Source: Candidatus Delongbacteria bacterium
GTDB lineage: Bacteria > CAIWAD01 > BS150m-G50
Assembly: GCA_016784425.1 (NCBI GenBank)
Contig: JADHUQ010000126.1
Location: 1-7,043 of the forward strand
Reading direction: 5' to 3'
DNA: 7,043 nucleotides
Position 1 is the stretch's first letter. Each line of letters begins with the position of its first letter. This document shows positions 5,676-7,043 of this stretch, piece by piece. The notes below the pieces were generated by a model, which was given only the letters and a program-made list of their open reading frames with translations, was not told the DNA's origin and made no database searches. Made by a program: the position numbers and the translations under genes.

Positions 5676-5816
5676 ATAGTATTGCTTCACAAACTAATCC
5701 CCTTAGCGGTCATTAATGACTGAAGCGTTGCCACTAAAGCGAAGCCTTGACATGTGAGGCCTTTTCTCAAAAAGTCGTGATGGCTTCGAACGCGGCAACG
5801 AAGCAAGCAATACTAT
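5676..5816. mobile_element. 141-bp MITE-like nested inverted repeat next to the batB stop
   Basis: The ends ATAGTATTGCTT (5676-5687) and AAGCAATACTAT (5805-5816) are a perfect 12-bp terminal inverted repeat. Inside, in matching order, are CGTTGCC/GGCAACG (5726-5732, 5794-5800), CGAAGCC/GGCTTCG (5740-5746, 5782-5788) and an apical TGAG/CTCA pair. The left arm also holds the perfect 12-bp palindrome GTCATTAATGAC (5709-5720). A TA dinucleotide flanks both ends if the repeat is read as GTATTGCTT inward, as expected for TA-targeting elements; this is weak because the palindrome itself produces it. No transposase is encoded. The element ends 2 bp before the batB stop codon. Alternatives are a REP/BIME-type repeat or a processed RNA structure in the operon mRNA. 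Confidence 0.6.
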
Positions 5817-5818
5817 AA

Positions 5819-6820
5819 TTACTGTTCCCGTCGCCGGCTTGCCGGCAGTATCATTTCAAGCCACAGAATAGCCAGACCCAGCATCAGGAACCACTGAAAT
5901 CGCTCTTCATACCGGGTGTATATCTGTGAGGTCAATTCACTCTGTTCCAGTTGATAGATTTCATGGTAGATTTCGGTAAGTTCCGCTTCACCAGGCGTTA
6001 CCAGATAATACTGACCATCAGTCTCCTGCGCCAGACGGGAGAGTACCGCTTCGTTCAAACGGGTTAGGATGATATTACCCTCCTGATCCTGGCGATAACC
6101 GGTCCGTTCACCGGCTTCATCATAAATCGGGATTGGCGCCCCCTGCAAAGTTCCGATACCGACGGTGTAAATAGTCACCCCCGCCTGTCGAGCCAGCTGT
6201 AAAGCCTCTTCAAGTCCCTCCCCGAAATCCTCGCCATCAGTCAGAACCACCAGCACACGGGAAGCCTCAGCAGTGGCATCAAACATCTCGACCGCTCGAC
6301 TGATCACCGGTGCCAGCTCCGTCCCCGGCAACGGGATAAAGCCCACATCCAGTACATCTACGAACATGGCGGCGGCCCCATAGTCCAGTGTAAGTGGAAA
6401 AAGCGAATAGGGCAGTCCAGCGAAAGGTATCAATCCGACCCGGTCACCACGCAATCTTCCGATAAAGCTGCGGGTAGCATGACGAGCCTTCGCCAGCCGC
6501 GATGGTGTAATATCTTCAGCCGCCATGCTTTGTGATACATCGATTGCGATCAGAATATCCACCCCTTCTCGGGTAATCTCTTCGAGACGGGTGCCAACCT
6601 GGGGTTGGGCCAGTGCAATCAGGAGTGAGGCCAGGGCTGACAATCGCAGCAGAATCCCCCAGAGACGGCGGGATCGACTGTAACCTGGAATCAGGACCGG
6701 TTGATTCTGCAGACTGCGCAGCCAGCGATGACGACGATTGAAGTCAGTCAGTAACCAGAGAGCCAGTGGTAACAGAAGCCAGAGCAGATTGAGCAGGTAC
6801 GGATGGGCAAACCGTATCAT
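5819..6820 (-). CDS. batB: BatB: VWA-domain membrane protein
   Basis: 333 residues. Membrane helices lie at about 8-24, 52-71 and 309-325, with a von Willebrand factor A domain between (about 88-290). The metal-binding MIDAS motif is intact: DVSQS at 94-98, Thr167 in PLPGTEL, and Asp195 in LTDGED. The N-terminus (FAHPYLLNLLWLLLPLALWL) is typical of the BatA/BatB family. The ATG at 6820 has GGAGG 5 nt upstream and overlaps the batA stop as ATGA. VWA MIDAS sites bind a divalent cation and often a partner's acidic residue, so this is likely a contact protein of the Bat complex. It stops at about 333 residues with no TPRs attached; in many proteobacteria the second VWA protein continues into TPRs. 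The stop codon is 2 bp from the MITE-like repeat. Confidence 0.93.
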   Translation of the reverse strand: MIRFAHPYLLNLLWLLLPLALWLLTDFNRRHRWLRSLQNQPVLIPGYSRSRRLWGILLRLSALASLLIALAQPQVGTRLEEITREGVDILIAIDVSQSMAAEDITPSRLAKARHATRSFIGRLRGDRVGLIPFAGLPYSLFPLTLDYGAAAMFVDVLDVGFIPLPGTELAPVISRAVEMFDATAEASRVLVVLTDGEDFGEGLEEALQLARQAGVTIYTVGIGTLQGAPIPIYDEAGERTGYRQDQEGNIILTRLNEAVLSRLAQETDGQYYLVTPGEAELTEIYHEIYQLEQSELTSQIYTRYEERFQWFLMLGLAILWLEMILPASRRREQ

Positions 6821-7043
6821 GGCAACCTCCGGGCGACTGTCAAGCCCAGCAGCAGATCAAGCAGCAAAAGCAGTAACGCGAGTGCCAGCAATCTGCCATA
6901 CAACTCCGACCGCAGCTTGTAGTACTCTACAGCGATTTCAGCCTTCTCAAGTCGGTTGATCTCGGTATAGATTTCGGCCAGGCTGACGTTATCAGTTGCC
7001 CGGTAATACTTGCCGCCTGTCAGTTGGGATATCTGTTGCAGCA
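6817..7043 (-). CDS. batA: BatA: VWA protein, 3' end only (cut by window edge)
   Basis: The last 74 codons and stop of a gene entering from the right edge. The visible protein starts LQQISQLTGGKYYRATDN and continues SLAEIYTEINRLEK, the typical end of a VWA domain in BatA/BatB proteins (compare ETDGQYYLVTPG and IYHEIYQLEQ in the next gene). A C-terminal membrane helix rich in leucine follows (LLALALLLLLLDLLLGL) and a short basic tail ends at RRLP. Its stop overlaps the batB start as ATGA. The MIDAS motif lies outside the window. The call as BatA rests on its position upstream of batB and on this C-terminal similarity. Confidence 0.85.
   Translation of the reverse strand, partial: LQQISQLTGGKYYRATDNVSLAEIYTEINRLEKAEIAVEYYKLRSELYGRLLALALLLLLLDLLLGLTVARRLP

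Noticed and set aside
5748..5776. TTGACA on the plus strand within the repeat, as a promoter
   Set aside because: No acceptable -10 hexamer at 16-18 bp spacing.
5597..5816. CRISPR array in the batB-batC spacer
   Set aside because: Repeats are inverted and nested rather than direct and evenly spaced, and no cas genes are present.
5814..5819. Perfect TATAAT on the plus strand at the outer end of the 141-bp repeat
   Set aside because: No -35 box at the right distance and no extended -10; transcription would run antisense into batB. Kept only as part of the repeat end.

Overview
Every gene I can support in this 7 kb window lies on the minus strand, so transcription runs from high to low coordinates. 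The content suggests a Gammaproteobacterium or relative of moderate GC. The grounds are a Bat (aerotolerance) operon made of two VWA proteins, BatC, BatD and BatE, a SPOR-domain lipoprotein, a System II (ResB-type) cytochrome c maturation gene, and a tRNA-Val(UAC)/tRNA-Asp(GUC) pair. I cannot name the genus. Neither tRNA gene encodes its CCA end, unlike E. coli.

Right part (7043 down to 1689): the 3' end of batA, then batB, batC, batD, batE and a SPOR lipoprotein gene. batA/batB overlap by ATGA, and batC/batD and batD/batE each overlap by GTGA. The SPOR gene follows batE after 15 nt. The one break is a 310-bp spacer between batB and batC, packed with nested inverted repeats: a 141-bp element with 12-bp perfect terminal inverted repeats and an adjacent 75-bp element. 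Together the Bat proteins look like a membrane and periplasmic complex. It has VWA domains with MIDAS motifs, TPR scaffolds, a large BatD ectodomain and a BatE SH3-like domain. A peptidoglycan-binding SPOR lipoprotein is probably co-expressed with it.

Middle part (1688 down to 1340): a near-consensus sigma-70 promoter drives a 48-residue Arg/Asp-rich small protein gene (1397-1543) with a perfect AGGAGG ribosome binding site. A hairpin covers its stop codon.

Left-centre (1375 down to 914): a second near-consensus promoter (TTGACA-17-TACACT) drives an apparently leaderless gene for a 74-residue two-helix membrane protein. The last 10 nt of that gene lie inside tRNA-Val, so that the TAG stop is formed by tRNA bases 8-10. 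tRNA-Asp follows, then a bidirectional intrinsic terminator. I regard this mRNA/tRNA overlap and the repeat-filled batB-batC spacer as the two most interesting signals here.

Left edge (851 down to 1): the first 283 codons of a ResB-like cytochrome c biogenesis protein, cut by the window boundary.
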